From: Epiperipatus broadwayi
Lineage: Eukaryota; Onychophora; Udeonychophora; Euonychophora; Peripatidae
Direction of reading: 5' to 3'
Assembly: GCA_028023455.1 (NCBI GenBank)
Contig: JAQFVV010012572.1
Coordinates: forward strand, 2,296,001 to 2,360,000
Length of the DNA: 64,000 nt
Shown: positions 11,799 through 23,691 of the stretch, piece after piece
Numbering within the stretch: position 1 is the first letter of the stretch
How the letters are laid out: every line of letters starts with the position of its first letter
Translations under genes and position numbers: made by a program
Notes under the pieces: generated by a model
Database searches by the model: none
What the model saw: the letters and a program-made list of their open reading frames with translations, nothing else
Told to the model about the DNA's origin: nothing

Positions 11799-13199
11799 GT
11801 CCTACTGGTATTTGTCACACTTCTTCCCTTGAATATTTTTTATTTTTACCAGTTATTGTGTCATGGTTTCTTGATCACTTTCTCTCTGATCTGGTTTTCA
11901 TTCATTTTTAACTTTTGTATGTTTTACTTATACTGAAGATAAATGCTGGGTTCAATAACCTAGCACTTATTATTGTTAACATTTCTGCCCTATTTGATTA
12001 TGTAACTCAAAGTTCTGTATTTTCCTTTTCTTTCCAAAAAGAATTTAAACAGCAACAAATTCTGCATCTAAAAAAAAAAATTCTTTCCCCCCTTTTTCTT
12101 CTAAAAATTTTTTTAACATTAACAACTACATCCTCTATATTTTTTGGCCATATTTACTCTACCGATCTTCATTCTTTAGTGGCCCCATCATGGGGCATCC
12201 ATTATAATCTCCTATGTTTAATTTGATTAGTTGGAATTGATCTGCAGTCAGAACGTTACTGTTAAGATCCAATTTTATTTTATTATTGACCATTAGCCCA
12301 TACCACTAGTTCAAGGAGATGCAGAAATTTATAATAAATACTTATTTAAAACATTACAATAAAGAAAGATTTAAAATAAAAAATAAATAAGCTACTGCCA
12401 ATAATAACACCCAAGAACATTTATTGATGCACATATATAAATTTGAGAAATAAATTTAGATTTTGTTATTAACTTTAAATTTAAATTATTATTTAAGACG
12501 GTCCACAAGATGGGCATTTTAATAATATTTTTACTTTAGAATGTTGAGTATAGATAAGCTACATAGATTACTCAGTTAAAAACTTTTCAAAAACAATCAT
12601 TCAATCTCAGACTAAAAGTTCGTAGCCAAACCAACACTTGCTTTCTGATATATGAGTGCAACCAATGCAATATGAAGATGCTAGCATAAAACCACGCTGA
12701 CAAGAATGTGCATCTGCAGCGTGGTATTATTTAAAGAGAAATTATCCTTTCCCACAACAGGAATGAGCATCTGTCTGGTGAAGGAAATCATTTGGAAAAT
12801 ATATATTGCAAATAGGTGAGTATAGACCAACTATCATTATTTATATCAATGAATTGAATAAAGTTAGCTGTGCCAAATTTTTGGCTATGTGGCAGGATGT
12901 TCTATGGTCTGGCACAATATATAGATATGTGTGTATTTCTTTATATGTGTGACTGGGAGTTCTTTTTCATCAAAGGTAAGTATATACAAATATGTATTAG
13001 AGAGAATATAGTTTAGTGAGAGACTTTTATTAAATTCTCAGAATTAATTGTGACATTGTTGAATATATTAATTCTTTTGGCCATAATTGAAGACCTTTTG
13101 GGAAGGATTAGTCTACAGTTTATATTTAAAAAGAGAAGTATAGTTTTTTAGAAAAGATATATTCATATTTAGACAATATGATGAGAATTTTGATTTTTT

Positions 13200-13219
13200 G
13201 GGGGGGTGGGGGTGGGGGG
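13200..13219 (+). other. G-quadruplex-capable tract
   Basis: Runs of seven, five and six G separated by single T residues. This satisfies the usual four-tract quadruplex pattern because the G7 run can supply two tracts. Confidence 0.8.
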
Positions 13220-14060
13220 TTATAAAGTTAAGGTGATCCTATCTTGAAGAACATATCTATGATTTTGAACCATACTATTTTAAGAAATTATTATTGTTAT
13301 TTATGGCAATTTCTTTATGTTAAAGAGTAAATGGTCCTCACTGAGAGATACAAACATAACTCAATAGATATAGCTAACAAATGTTGTAAATATGAATGAT
13401 ATTGAAGTCAAGTGAAAACTTACAAAAGAAATAGATATATGTTGTTGTTTGATTATCACTATTGCCATTTGAAAAGAAAAAGTAAATATAAATCATAAAA
13501 AAGTGACTGTGATTTATTTAAATTATTTTTTTTAGCACTTATTAATACATTGGGTCATTGTGCAATACCTGATGTTATTAATTTAATTTTTTGTTTTATC
13601 CTGGGAACATTTAAATGCAGATAATTATTTGCATAAACACTAACAAATTACTACATTGTTTAACATTAAGAATTTTAGAAATATTAATAAATTATTTATA
13701 GTTAGTCATTCGCAAATATAAATTAGATTCAATAATATATTACCTTTGTTTCTATTTTATATTTTGGCAAATAATCAAGTGTCAGTAGTTATGCTAAACC
13801 CTGAGATTAGGTTAATTAGGTGTTGAGAGAGATTGTAAACTTGAATATATTATTTTGTTTATGTTATGAGTTGGGTTGATGCAATCATAAGGTATTATTC
13901 CAAAAGCTAGCCCATTATTATACTAACTGTTGATAAATTTGGACATATAAATAAGAAAACTTCTTGTTCTCTAGTTATTTATTATGTAAGTAAAATGCCA
14001 TTCTCTATAACAATGATCCAGAGGTTTAGGATTTAGTGAACTAACATAAATATTTTCTCT

Positions 14061-14086
14061 CTCTCTCTCTCTCTCTCATTCCAGTT
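14061..14086. repeat. (CT)n microsatellite
   Basis: An uninterrupted CT dinucleotide array of about 12-13 units. Confidence 0.95.
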
Positions 14087-14357
14087 TTATGCTGTTTTAA
14101 TTTGAACTATTGGTTTTTTTATATTTTACTATTATAATTTGGAAGTTGTAATTCGTGGGGTATGCTAAGTCTCTCTTCACCACTCCTTGGTACCTATGCA
14201 TACCATTATTATATATATGTGTGTGTTTTTTTAATAATATTTCTTTATTAATATCAGGTAATTTTGGTATCCATGATATGTGATGGAATCAAATGATATG
14301 ACAGAATTATTATAGGTAAACTAACTAATCCCACTGCTATGACCAATGCACAAATAA

Positions 14358-14462
14358 ACTGACAGAATATATGCAATCTATTATCAAGGCAACACTTAAT
14401 TAGTTAATAAATGGATTTTCAAAGTGCTGTCTTGATAACAGATTACTAACATTCTATTGGTT
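14358..14462. repeat. hairpin-forming inverted repeat, about 105 bp
   Basis: About 24 bases at 14370-14393 (CAATCTATTATCAAGGCAAC) match the reverse complement of 14427-14450 with three or four mismatches, and weaker pairing extends outwards. It may be the remnant of a small MITE. Confidence 0.55.
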
Positions 14463-14705
14463 TTTCAAATGATTTTTATATGACAAACAGTTAGCTAGTG
14501 GCATGTATGATTTAATTTAAAATAACTAATATGTATTTGTCTATTGCAGCTCTGAAAAAGACAGACAAAACTGTAAGGAACAACTAAAATAAAAAGTATT
14601 GTACAAATTAAAAAGTACAAAAATATAGTATAGTATCATAAAATAAATCTTCATTTTAATAAATAAAATTAGAATCATTAATAAAAAACAACATATAAAG
14701 AGAAA

Positions 14706-14816
14706 CTTTTTTTTATTTTTTATTTTTTAATGTGTCAAAGTGTCGGCCAGGAAGCGAACCCTGGGACAACTGCTTGTAAGGCAGCTGTGCTAACTACTTG
14801 ACCAACAATGATTGAC
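14706..14816 (-). mobile_element. tRNA-derived SINE, copy S1
   Basis: On the minus strand the element starts with the tRNA-like head (TTGGTCAAGTAGTTAGCAC), has an anticodon-like arm GCTGC/CTTACAA/GCAGT, and a B box GGTTCGCTTCC that differs from the pol III consensus GGTTCGANTCC at one base. It ends in a T/A-rich tail (14706-14730 on the plus strand). It belongs to the subfamily with TTACAAGC in the anticodon loop, together with S4 and S5. No clear target duplication was found. Confidence 0.85.
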
Positions 14817-15349
14817 AATTTCATACATAACATTAATTCTTAAGATATAGTTTTGCTGCTTGACACATGTCTCAAACAAGTTTTCTTATCTGGATAATCA
14901 TCTGAGAATATCTTTATAAAACTGAAGGATTATAGTATAAATATGAATTTCATACAAAGTCTTAAACAATTATATTCCCAGTAAAGGCAGCTGAAGTGAT
15001 CTTCTTAGATGTTACAGGAGCCTCACAAAAAAGTTCAGATCCACCCATAGTTGCTGCGCTCATTTCCTTCAGAAATGGAATTTACCAATGCTTCAGAAAT
15101 GGAATTTAGCAACCTCTGATTTATATTGTTCTAGGCAAATTCAAACTATGAATAATATGGCTAATGACCATCAAATTTACACATACAATGATGGCAGAAT
15201 TAATGGACATTATAGTCATTCATTTTTATATTTATGAATAAAACATCACATAACTTCAGCAAACTTTTTCATCTTCTGTATGCCAACTTACTGTAAGTTT
15301 TAGTAACTAATGATAAATGCCAGTAGCTTTAAACTCATATAGTTTTCAA
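14817..15349. other. AT-rich spacer
   Basis: A short direct repeat (TTCAGAAATGGAATTTA) occurs at about 15068 and 15091. Nothing else is recognised. Confidence 0.4.
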
Positions 15350-15440
15350 CAGCGAGGAGCTTCTAACTGATGAAAGCAATAAGCTTGAAACTGGTCAGAA
15401 AATATTGGGTAAGACAGCTCAGGAATGGGATTTATTAAGC
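15350..15440 (+). ncRNA. hammerhead-ribozyme-like motif with intact core (copy E)
   Basis: The plus strand contains, in order, CTGATGA (15367-15373), a 4-bp stem AAGC/GCTT with loop AATAA (15374-15386), GAAA (15387-15390) and CTGGTC (15391-15396). These are the conserved parts of a hammerhead ribozyme: the CUGANGA box, stem II, the GAAA box, a minimal stem III (A-U and C-G pairs with a two-base loop) and a GUC cleavage triplet. Stem I is weak: TTCT and AGAA can pair, with two extra A residues beside the core. Minimal type I hammerheads of this shape are known from Penelope-like elements and animal retrozymes. The sequence 3' of the cut (ATATTGGGTAAGAC) is homologous to the other copies at 32-35 kb. 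Confidence 0.6.
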
Positions 15441-18056
15441 ACTATCATCTAACATCTAACACTACTTGTTAAAGCTTATAGTAAGTAGCATAAAGAAGAT
15501 GAAAAAGTCTGTATTTATTGCAACATTACATGATCATTGTATCTTTATGCTTATGTATGTTGTTACAACAGTATTATTGGAAGTTTGCGTTGGGGGGGGG
15601 GGGGTTGCTACTGTTTTTGTAGTTTATCTCCTAGTTGGAATCATTGCAGATTATTTTATAATGTTTTATTTTTAAAAATGCTAATGTATACAAGGATCTA
15701 AGCCATCTATACAATCATTACATTTTTAGAAATAATATAAAAGCAAAATTTTAAATTTAACAAGAGTTTATTGCTCTGAATATATATGTAAATTAGTAGC
15801 TGTTAGCACTTCAAATAGCATATTCTTCATCAATTGTATTGCTTATAAAATTCTTGGTATTAGTCCATGCATACAATTTACTTCACTATATTTATGCCAA
15901 CTCTGTTAACTTTTCTCCACTAACTTTCACTATTATTAGTCCCTTCTGCATATTTAGCTGGGTATGCATTTCCGAATTCACACTACGATACTGCTCCATT
16001 TCAAATTAATAGGTTTATTTATATCTAGTTTGCACATTGTTTTCTATGCAAATTAGCATATCTAGTTTAATTTTATATTTGTATAATTTTATGAAAATTA
16101 ATTTTTTCAAGAATGCAATTTTAATTTGACTTATTTTTAATTAAATTTATTCGCATACAACCATGCATTTTATTTTATTATATACACAATTGTAATTGAT
16201 ACTCAGTTTTTTTCTTTCATAGGACTTGATTACATATATGTATACAACTTTGATTACATTTGTAGATTTGTCCATATGATAGTGAACAAAACAGTACTAA
16301 GTGATATCATTGGTGTAATATTATAAACAACATTTTGTGCTAATATGCTTAACGTAAAACAACATTCCTAACAAATGATATAAAAAACATTCTGTTTTAG
16401 ACAAAAATAGTGATAAAGAAAATCCTTTTACTGTTAGCTTTTAAAAAGTAAAATTTTGATTATAAGGAAAATTAAGATCTGATGAAGCCAGAACAAACAG
16501 GACCCACAAATGGCTTTTGTACTATGAGTCATCTATTGCACGAGTAGTAATTTTATAATTCAAACGTGTAGTAAACGAAATCGTCTACTACGTTCAAGTT
16601 TCCTAGATCATACACATGCTTTTAATTACGTATCTATTGTAAATAAGCTGGAATTGTTTTTTTTTTAAAAATCAAATGTCTTCATTAATAAAGAATTTAT
16701 TGAATAATTTAAGATAAAGAGGTTCAATTACTCCAATATTATTTTCAGCAATGAAACTGGAAAATGCCAGCTCTTAAGATAAACGTTGATTTTTTAAATC
16801 GTCTTAGATTTTTAGTTGCTACTAATATATAGTTAAAAGCTTGATATATCTCAAGCAAGAATATGTAAACTTTTATTTAGAATTGTTTTAAAAAAGATTT
16901 AAAAATACATTCTTTTGAACATTTGCCTTTTTGGAGAGTAACTGGAGAAATGGAAGCTTTAAAGTACATCTCTAGCGCATTAAACACGGAAAGATTTAAA
17001 GGGAGTGTGTGTGAGACAATAAACTGATAACTTGTAGCTGTATTTAATAAGTAGAGATCAGTTAATCTTTAATTACAGTTATGGTTTATATTTGGGTATT
17101 AAACATTATAAAAGTATTTAAGCAAATAAATAACTAGAAAAAATCATTTTATATATAAATGTCGGTTGTCAAATGAGTGTGTGGAAGAAATATGGCACTT
17201 GTAACAATTCTAATAAAACTAATCTTTCACAAATTTATATTGCCTAAGGATCTTCTAGTTAATGAGAAAAAAAGTGAAAAGGTGGATACTTATATTTACG
17301 TGGGTCATTAACTTTGAACTAAACAAAGAAAAAAAAAGAAAGAAAGAATAATAAATGCTAAAAAGACTAAAATACAGCAATCAGAAAAGCAGAAAATAAA
17401 GATTGAAAGTAAAGAAACAAACTTTTACTTACAAATAGAGGGCTTTGATATAGACGGAAATATAATGCATTAAATTAAACTTAGAATTAAATTGAAAAGA
17501 GTGCTTTTGGTAGTAATAGTTTAATTTTAAATAAAAATATGCTTCTTTTGGCAGAGCTTAATATGGATCTGAGAACTTGGATGCTTAATTGCAGGACAAG
17601 AGACTTCAGATCACGTTTCAAATGTATTGAAAGATGTATGATGAAAATAGCAAGGATAATTGGAAAACAAAACGCATGTGTAAGAGATCGAATAGCTTTT
17701 CTTTGACATTATTTAAAATAATTAAAGGATTGAAATGGAGAATAAAAGATGTTTCTTGCTTGATGGTTCCAGAGTAGGATAAGACAACTCATCCCAGGAA
17801 GCATATATTAAGAATAAATTAGGAAAGAATAGAATATTATGTGGCTTTAAGCACCCTATCTAAAGAATGAAATCATAAAAATGAGTTCATTTGAATATAC
17901 ATTTGTTGGCTAGTGTCAAATTTATATATCCAAGCAAGTGAATTTACTGGGTTTAAAACCTTAGGGTTTTTGAAATTCTTGCTATTTGCTTGATGCAGGA
18001 ATTAAAGATGGCTACCAAGTACACAAGTGCATTAATTTTTAGCTTTGAATCCTAAG
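15441..18056. other. AT-rich spacer, no gene seen
   Basis: Homopolymers and scattered short open frames only. A small hairpin (GTAGTAAACG...CGTCTACTAC) is visible near 16568. Confidence 0.5.
15592..15604 (+). repeat. poly-G run of 13
   Basis: Thirteen consecutive G residues. They lie in the 69-codon open frame 15466-15675, which therefore encodes a GGGG run and is unlikely to be a gene. Confidence 0.9.
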
Positions 18057-18671
18057 TGTTGGGTTTGGCTAAATTTCAGGGTTCAGACTCCAAAACAGTA
18101 ATATCAAAAAAAAAAATATGAACACTCACAAAATACAGTTGTATATAGGTAAACATAGTTACTATGCTGGTCATGCCGAATGACTGGACTTACTTCCAGC
18201 TATATATATTAGCTTGCCTCACGAGTTCTAGTCTTAACTTCCAGCTGTACTGGACAGTTTGCCTCAAGTTGCCATAGTTGTAGCAGCTTCCAGTCCTATC
18301 AGGACTTGACTCACTGCATAGATATATTAGTAATGAATATAGTAGAAACATCTTCGCTGTTGGAAATGGTGTCAATGGAGAGCAAGTTCAGTCGGATAGA
18401 TAGACAGACCTTCTCTGGCTTGCCTCCAAAAAGGCTGATTATTTATTGCTAGATTTCTTACCTTACAGGCAGCAATCAGAGAACCTAAACAATGGTAGGA
18501 CTTTATACACATGTTTACACATTAGACATACTTGTTTTTATCATTTGGCTATGTTTATACCTTGGTTGTCTACATGTTTATACCTTGATTAGTGGCAATG
18601 CATGCTCAATCCAATTAGGTAAGGGAGAAATCTGGACTAGTCCACTTCTGAAGACCAGGCCAGATATGATA
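18057..18671 (-). repeat. Gypsy-1 3' LTR
   Basis: It is homologous along its length to 23692-24345, including the landmarks GACTGGACT(C/T)ACTTCCAGC, CTCCAAAAAGGCTGATTAT and TTTATACACATGTTTACAC. In the element's direction it begins TATCAT, where the 5' LTR has TGTCAT. A purine-rich tract (AGCTAGGAGAAGGGA, minus strand, plus-strand positions 18672-18686) abuts it, as expected of a polypurine tract. The small frames 18190-18375 and 18492-18803 are not genes. Confidence 0.85.
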
Positions 18672-18750
18672 TCCCTTCTCCTAGCTAAGTTTATCCCTGG
18701 AGAATGTAGTCATCAAGATGAGTTGGACATGTTGTTCACTTTGTTGATTA

Positions 18751-19077
18751 CTAAGGTTTATTGCTGTTCTTGTCTTGTTCATCATCCTTGTTTGACAGGC
18801 TAGTCTCTTGTTGTTTGCTACTGTCTTCAGTGCTGTCTTTAGTTTGATGGTCTTCATTTTCACTTGATGTACTTCTTCCAGGTTGTTTGCTGCTGTTTTC
18901 GGTTTCTATATGATTCAGTCTCAATTGTTTTAGTGACAATCTGCTGTTTAAACTATTACAGTCTAGAGTCCTTTTAGTTGTGTAACCATTGCTGGTATCC
19001 ATTTTGTGGATCCATAGTACATTCTGCAAGGCACATGAATGCCTATTTGTACTTTTATATTGTTTTATTTTTTATTT
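18751..19077 (-). pseudogene. Gypsy-1 pol C-terminus (integrase tail)
   Basis: An open minus-strand frame of 92 codons contains NVLWIHKMDTSNGYTTKRT, which has the spacing of the integrase C-terminal W..G....Y...R segment. A hydrophilic Ser/Glu/Asp-rich tail (SSENEDHQTKDS) follows. It joins in sense to the integrase piece at 21325-21620 once the Tigger element between them is ignored, which supports the nested insertion. Confidence 0.65.
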
Positions 19078-19078
19078 A

Positions 19079-21346
19079 CAGTCCCCTAGTTATAAACTTA
19101 ATTAGTTCATGATGTGTGTTTGGAAGTTGAAATTGTTTGAAAGTAGAGGTATGTAAAAAAATGTCAAAAAGGGTTTTAAAAATACAGTATTTATTTTTTA
19201 TTGATATAGTATCTGGCGTTTTGTTTGCAAATTTATCAAGAGTTAATTGAATTGTATTCTTTTTCTTCTCTTGATAAAGAATTCTGTAACATTCTTTATC
19301 TTTTTCTATTGCCCTTTGTACATGAGATATATGGACTCCATTGGGATCACCTTCTTCCAAGATGGTCCAAAATTTGGCAAGATGCATGAAGACTTCATTC
19401 ATATTTTTGAATGTCAAATTCTTAACAATAAGTTCATTATCAGATTCTTCTTCATTTTGTATTTCATCCATCTATTGTAGTTTTCATTTGACAGAGGTTC
19501 TGGGTGAGATTGCATTAACTCATCAATATCTTCATCAGTAACATTTAAATTTAATTCATTCATTATATTGACTATTTCAGTTGTGATATCTTCAGGAGTT
19601 TCTTCAATGTCCATAGAAGCATTCATCATTTATGGATATATTTTTTTCCAACAACTTTTCATTGTTAACTCTCTTATTTCACCCTACCCATTCCCAATAA
19701 TATTTATTGCTTTCCATATATTATAATTTTTCCAAAAATCTCTTAATGTCCACCTTCTTTGTCTATTGCCTTGATTGTTTGAGTCATTAATCTTCTCATA
19801 TAATACTGCTTAAAAGTGGTTATCGCAGTTTGGTCCATAGATTGTATTTCACTTGTGGTATTGGAAGGGTTAAACACAACATTAATTTCTGGATATAAAT
19901 TTTGGAGGGATTTTGGATGTCCAGGATCTAAGAGCAATAGTGTTTTAAATAGTAAATTATTCTCACAACAATATTGCCTAACAGAAGGCACAAAATGATG
20001 TGAGAACCAATCTTGAAAAAGCTGTGCAATAGTCCAGGCTTTAGTATTTGATTTGCAAATGACTGGAAACATTCTTTTATCTTTTCCTTTCAATACTCTA
20101 GGATTTTGACTGATAAATTAGCATTGGTTTCAATTTAAAATTACCAGCTAAATTATTTCCAAAAAGCAATGTAAATCTGTTTTTAGAAGGTTTATGCCCA
20201 GGTGAAACTGATTCTTCCTTTGCTAAATATATATGTGCAGACATCTTTTTCCAAAATAATCCTGTCTCATCTACATTGAAGACTAGGCATGGAAAATAAG
20301 TGCCATTTTTAATGATATTAGAAAAAGTGGAAATAAATTAACTGGCAGCTTTCCTATCTGCACTGGCACCTTCACCAGCACATTTAATATTATATAAAGA
20401 ATATATCATTTTAAATTTGTGAAACCAGCCATTGCTTGCTACAAATTCAACACAGAGTCTTTTTTTAATTCTTTCTTTTAATCTTCATGCAAACTAAGAG
20501 CCTTAGCTTAAAAAATTGATAAACTCAGTGGAATACTTATGACATTGATCTTCAATCCATAAAGCCAAAGATTTCTCCATTTCATCTCTTTTTGAAACAA
20601 TCTTTAAAGAAATATTTCTCAATTTTTTAACATATTCATTAATTTTGTTCTTGTTTTTCACAATTGTATATATTGTTGATCAGTTTAAATTACATGAATA
20701 TGTGATTGAAGGAAAAGATTCACCATTTTCAGAATATCTAATTATATCCATTTTTGTCTCGACTGCTTGAGGTTTATGAGACCTTGATTTCTTTTTAGTT
20801 GTATCAACACTGCTGTTTTTTGTTTCTCACTCATGTTTTTAATTTAAAGAATGAAAAAAATTCACCAAAATAGAAATATATACAGTGGATATGGAACATA
20901 ATGATGCACAAACTACTTTTAAAAACAAGCACTAATCAAGACAATCCTGTTAAAGAAAGTATGTGATAATGCTAAAAACAAAAGTAATTAATGTCAGAGA
21001 GATGGGAAGATTTTCTGTATAAGTTCTTATTGTTTTCTAAAATATACTTATAATTATTTTCTAAATTCCAAACTTTATCTTGCTTTAGAAAAAATTCAAC
21101 TATGAATGTATGTAAATAGTTTTTTTTATCAGATATTGTAAGTTTGTAGCGTTAATTACTAAAAGGAATTTTTTAATTATTAAAGTACTAAAATACTGTA
21201 CAATTTTGAGTACCCATTTCTTTCTACTGTATACAGCACTAATTATACATGAAAGTATGTGCATAGATAAAGATCTAAAGTCCAAAAGTGATTATGTAAT
21301 AGCAAAATGTTTATAACTTGAGTGTTTGTAATTAGGGACTGCCTGT
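19079..21346 (-). mobile_element. Tigger/pogo DNA transposon inserted in Gypsy-1
   Basis: The left end reads CAGTCCCCTAGTTATAAAC and the right end, on the minus strand, reads CAGGCAGTCCCTAATTACAA. These are similar terminal inverted repeats starting with CAG, typical of the Tc1/mariner-pogo-Tigger group. TA dinucleotides flank both ends, the expected target duplication. The left end seems to have lost about four bases (CAGG). The 2.27-kb length is normal for a full-length Tigger. One transposase pseudogene fills it. Confidence 0.85.
19100..20830 (-). pseudogene. Tigger transposase (CENP-B/DDE_1 type), frameshifted
   Basis: Read on the minus strand from about 20830, pieces in different frames give the family's domains in order. 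First comes an N-terminal helix-turn-helix region (STIYTIVKNKNKI). Next is the CENP-B-type DNA-binding half (GWFHKFKMIYSLYNIK). Then follows the first catalytic Asp in FNVDETGLFW (about 20270). The second catalytic segment is LLLLDPGHPKSLQNLYP in the frame 20093-19743, where the usual LLLDNAPGHP has lost two residues. It continues with NTTSEIQSMDQTAITTFK. A C-terminal acidic region (19471-19076) follows. Stops and frameshifts separate the blocks, so the gene is dead. In life it would bind the element's ends and catalyse cut-and-paste transposition in the nucleus. Confidence 0.85.
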
Positions 21347-21620
21347 ATTTAGAATCGGGTTTCAGTGCTGACAGGTTAGTTTGCAGAGGTCTATTGAATA
21401 GCAGTTCTACTGGAGTCATTCCTGTTGTTGTACTTGGTGTGGAGTGCTGTGCTAGTAGTGTTCTGGCAATCCTGTTATTCCAGCTAACATATTCATTTTT
21501 GTTATCACCTTTTTTGCTTTTTGAGCTAATATCTCTGCCTGGCCATTGCTTTCTGGATGAAATGGAGTGTGGTACACTGGCTCAATGTTATTATTAGTGC
21601 AAAAGTTTTTGAATACACTG
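21325..21620 (-). pseudogene. Gypsy-1 integrase core fragment
   Basis: The minus strand reads VYHTPFHPESNGQAEILAQK and, after a frameshift, TPVELLFNRPLQTNLSALKP. These match the conserved end of the Ty3/Gypsy integrase catalytic core (YHP.SNGQAE with its catalytic Glu) and the following P.ELL..R.LRT.L..L.P segment. The fragment stops at the Tigger right end. The plus-strand frame at 21322-21597 is a shadow. Confidence 0.8.
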
Positions 21621-21699
21621 GCTGGAAATGCTGTGCATTACTTTTTCCTTAATGTTGTGACCTGGTTCACGTTTGTCACAGTAAAGCCCAAGTGACTGA

Positions 21700-21975
21700 A
21701 CTAGTCACAGCCTAATCAGTTGCTATGATCTCCTGATGCCACAACCAGTGGTAGGTATATAGTCTTGTTAGGCATAGTAATTTAACTGTTTTTGGCCCAA
21801 CAGTTTTATTTTATTGCCCTGATTGCTGCTGGGATACAGCTTATATTCATTATTCTTATTAATGATAGCCCAGATCTTTTTTGAAACAATAGACACTGCA
21901 GACCCTGGGTCCAGTTTCATTCTAACCAGTATATCATTTATTATAATGCTGTGTATAAATCGACTGATCATCTTT
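21700..21975 (-). pseudogene. Gypsy-1 aspartic protease fragment
   Basis: The minus-strand frame has VRMKLDPGSAVSIVSKKIW, in which the retroviral-type catalytic motif D(T/S)G appears as DPG, a change likely to inactivate it. The following NKIKLLGQ segment matches the protease of Gypsy-2 (51632-51964). After about 21690 the sequence passes to the integrase, so reverse transcriptase and RNase H are deleted. Confidence 0.75.
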
Positions 21976-22438
21976 AATATGATTTATACAGACAACTTGT
22001 TTGTTTTTCTTGTAATTGCCTTTGTTGTTTTTTGGAATGGGTTTTTCCATTCTCATATCAGCTGTCTGTCTTTAATTTCAGATATGCAGCCTTTATATGT
22101 CTGACTCACTTGCAAAATGTACATGTTGTATAGCAGTGTGGGCATTCTGTATGTATATGCATTTGTTCATTGCATTTGTAGAAATGCATTAGACTATTTG
22201 ATGCTGAATTATCTGAGCTGAGTGTTTGATCAATCCAGTGTTACACTTGATTTTTATGTACATCATACTTAGTAATTTTTTAAAAGGGTTTGCTTGACTA
22301 GCTATTGATTCTGCTAGTATTCCTTGGTCGCAGCTGTTTCAAAATCTAAATCCAGCATAATCAGCACTTTAAGTCTTAAATTATGATCGTTTATTCGGCA
22401 AATAATCATGAAGTGCTTCATTCAGGAAATCTTTGAAT

Positions 22439-22786
22439 TCACACTTTAATGCCAGCATTCAAATTCACGTTGCAAACTCTTCTTTTCCTCTGCTCTTGAA
22501 TGCTGAGATTGAAATAATATATTTGCATTATTGTCAGAGGTTTGGGGGGAAAATAATCTGTGAGAGTTGTTAATGTCTTGTCAAAATCTGTTTTTTCTGC
22601 TATAGATTGACACGCGAGTATCTCGTATGTCTGAGGCCCTATTATCATTATTAATGTCACCAACTTTACCTCAGGCTTCTTGATCTGATTAACCTGTAGG
22701 GAAAATATCAACCGCTCTTTATAGCTTGTCCAACACTCAGGCTGAGCTGGATCAAACGCTTCTATAGAGCCCATAGATTTAGTCAT
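22439..22786 (-). pseudogene. Gypsy-1 gag N-terminal fragment
   Basis: A 115-codon open frame begins MTKSMGSIEAFDPAQPECW and contains IIGPQTYEIL and DYFPPKPLTI. The pattern F(D)P..(E).W..Y.ERL, followed by (V/I)(G)P.TY..L and then L..HF.PKP, is typical of gag in K02A2.6-like Gypsy elements. The capsid zinc-knuckle end is missing from this piece. Upstream (to the right) lies the leader. The same start region occurs in Gypsy-2 at 50749. Confidence 0.75.
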
Positions 22787-23691
22787 TGATTTATTTGTCT
22801 CTTTTTAACTCATGAGAAAGATAATAAGCAATTTTTTTACTTTTGCAAGTTACCACTCTAATATTAATTTTTTCGAGTTACCACTTAATATTTTAATTTT
22901 GTAGCTGCAGTTTGTCTAAAAAATCAATTTTTATTTTTGGGAGTTACCACTTGTAATTTTAATTTTGCAGCTATAGTTTGTATTTGTCTAAAAAAATGAT
23001 AGTGACAAAGCTAGTCAAGCGTTGTTAGCCGAGAGGTCATTGCAACCGCCTTGCAAGCAAGTAGTTGGTTGCAGACGTTTGTGGGTTCATGTCCCGGACG
23101 ATGCTATGATATATGAAGAAAGAAAAAATGATAGTGACAAAGCTAACAATCTACTAAGGCAAGCTTCTGTCATGTTATTGTGAGTAAAGCTCTTATGATT
23201 GGATGAAGTTTTTAATTGACATGCCTATATGTTTGTGGTCAATTTTTTCTTTCGAACATACTTAAGTGATTTTAATAATCACCATAATGTAAGTAGTGTG
23301 AATATCTTTGTCTGCACTCATGTATTTCCTTTATTTTTCCAGGCAATTCTGTTGGAACTGGCTTATTTTATACTATTTTTTCAGTCAATGGAGAAAAATA
23401 TTTTTTTGGTCTCTGCCAAATCTGTTGTATATTCAGGCAGATCTAAGTGATATATTTTATCACTGATTTGTAAATATGATGAATCTATTTGCTTTACACT
23501 TGTGTAATTTTTCCAAACTGTTGAATCTGATTTTTACAGAATAGTGATTTTTGATGAATGTCTTTAAATGCACACCCACATATTTACTCTATACTTTTGT
23601 CGAACTGTGCCAAATCAGTTGTTTGGTGTATTTTATACTATTTTTCCAGTTGTAGGAAAAATTTTCTTTTATCTAACTGTGCCAAATCTTT
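22787..23691 (-). other. Gypsy-1 leader with primer-site-like repeats
   Basis: Between the 5' LTR and gag, the minus strand contains TTTGGCACAGTTAG next to the LTR and two further related modules (about 23590-23620 and 23340-23440). Each module is followed by a block ending in AAAAATTTT or GAAAAATA and CCAGTT. TTGGCACAGT directly after the LTR is the likely tRNA primer-binding site. The part near 23210-23240 (CACAAACATA.GGCATGTCAA, minus strand) is shared with Gypsy-2. SINE S2 has inserted at 23014. Confidence 0.6.
23014..23122 (+). mobile_element. tRNA-derived SINE, copy S2
   Basis: The tRNA-like head includes TTAGCCGAGAGGTCATTGC (A-box region) and GGGTTCATGTCCC (B-box region), followed by GGACGATGCTATGATATATG and an A-rich tail. 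It is flanked by a perfect 23-bp target duplication (22991-23013 and 23123-23145). It belongs to a subfamily with TTGCAAGCAAGTAG in the anticodon region, shared with S6. It lies inside the Gypsy-1 leader, so it is younger than Gypsy-1. Confidence 0.9.

Larger units (their letters stand above)
10840..14357. other. spacer; one weak coding-like patch
   Basis: Apart from the entries listed separately, only AT-rich background is seen. There is a perfect 9-bp stem (ACCACGCTG at 12691, CAGCGTGGT at 12717) with a 17-base loop. A segment at 12207-12252 repeats 8545-8590. Confidence 0.4.

Noticed and set aside
16480-16515. CTGATGAAGCCAGAACAAAC as a hammerhead
   Set aside because: GAAA and GTC are missing at the required positions.
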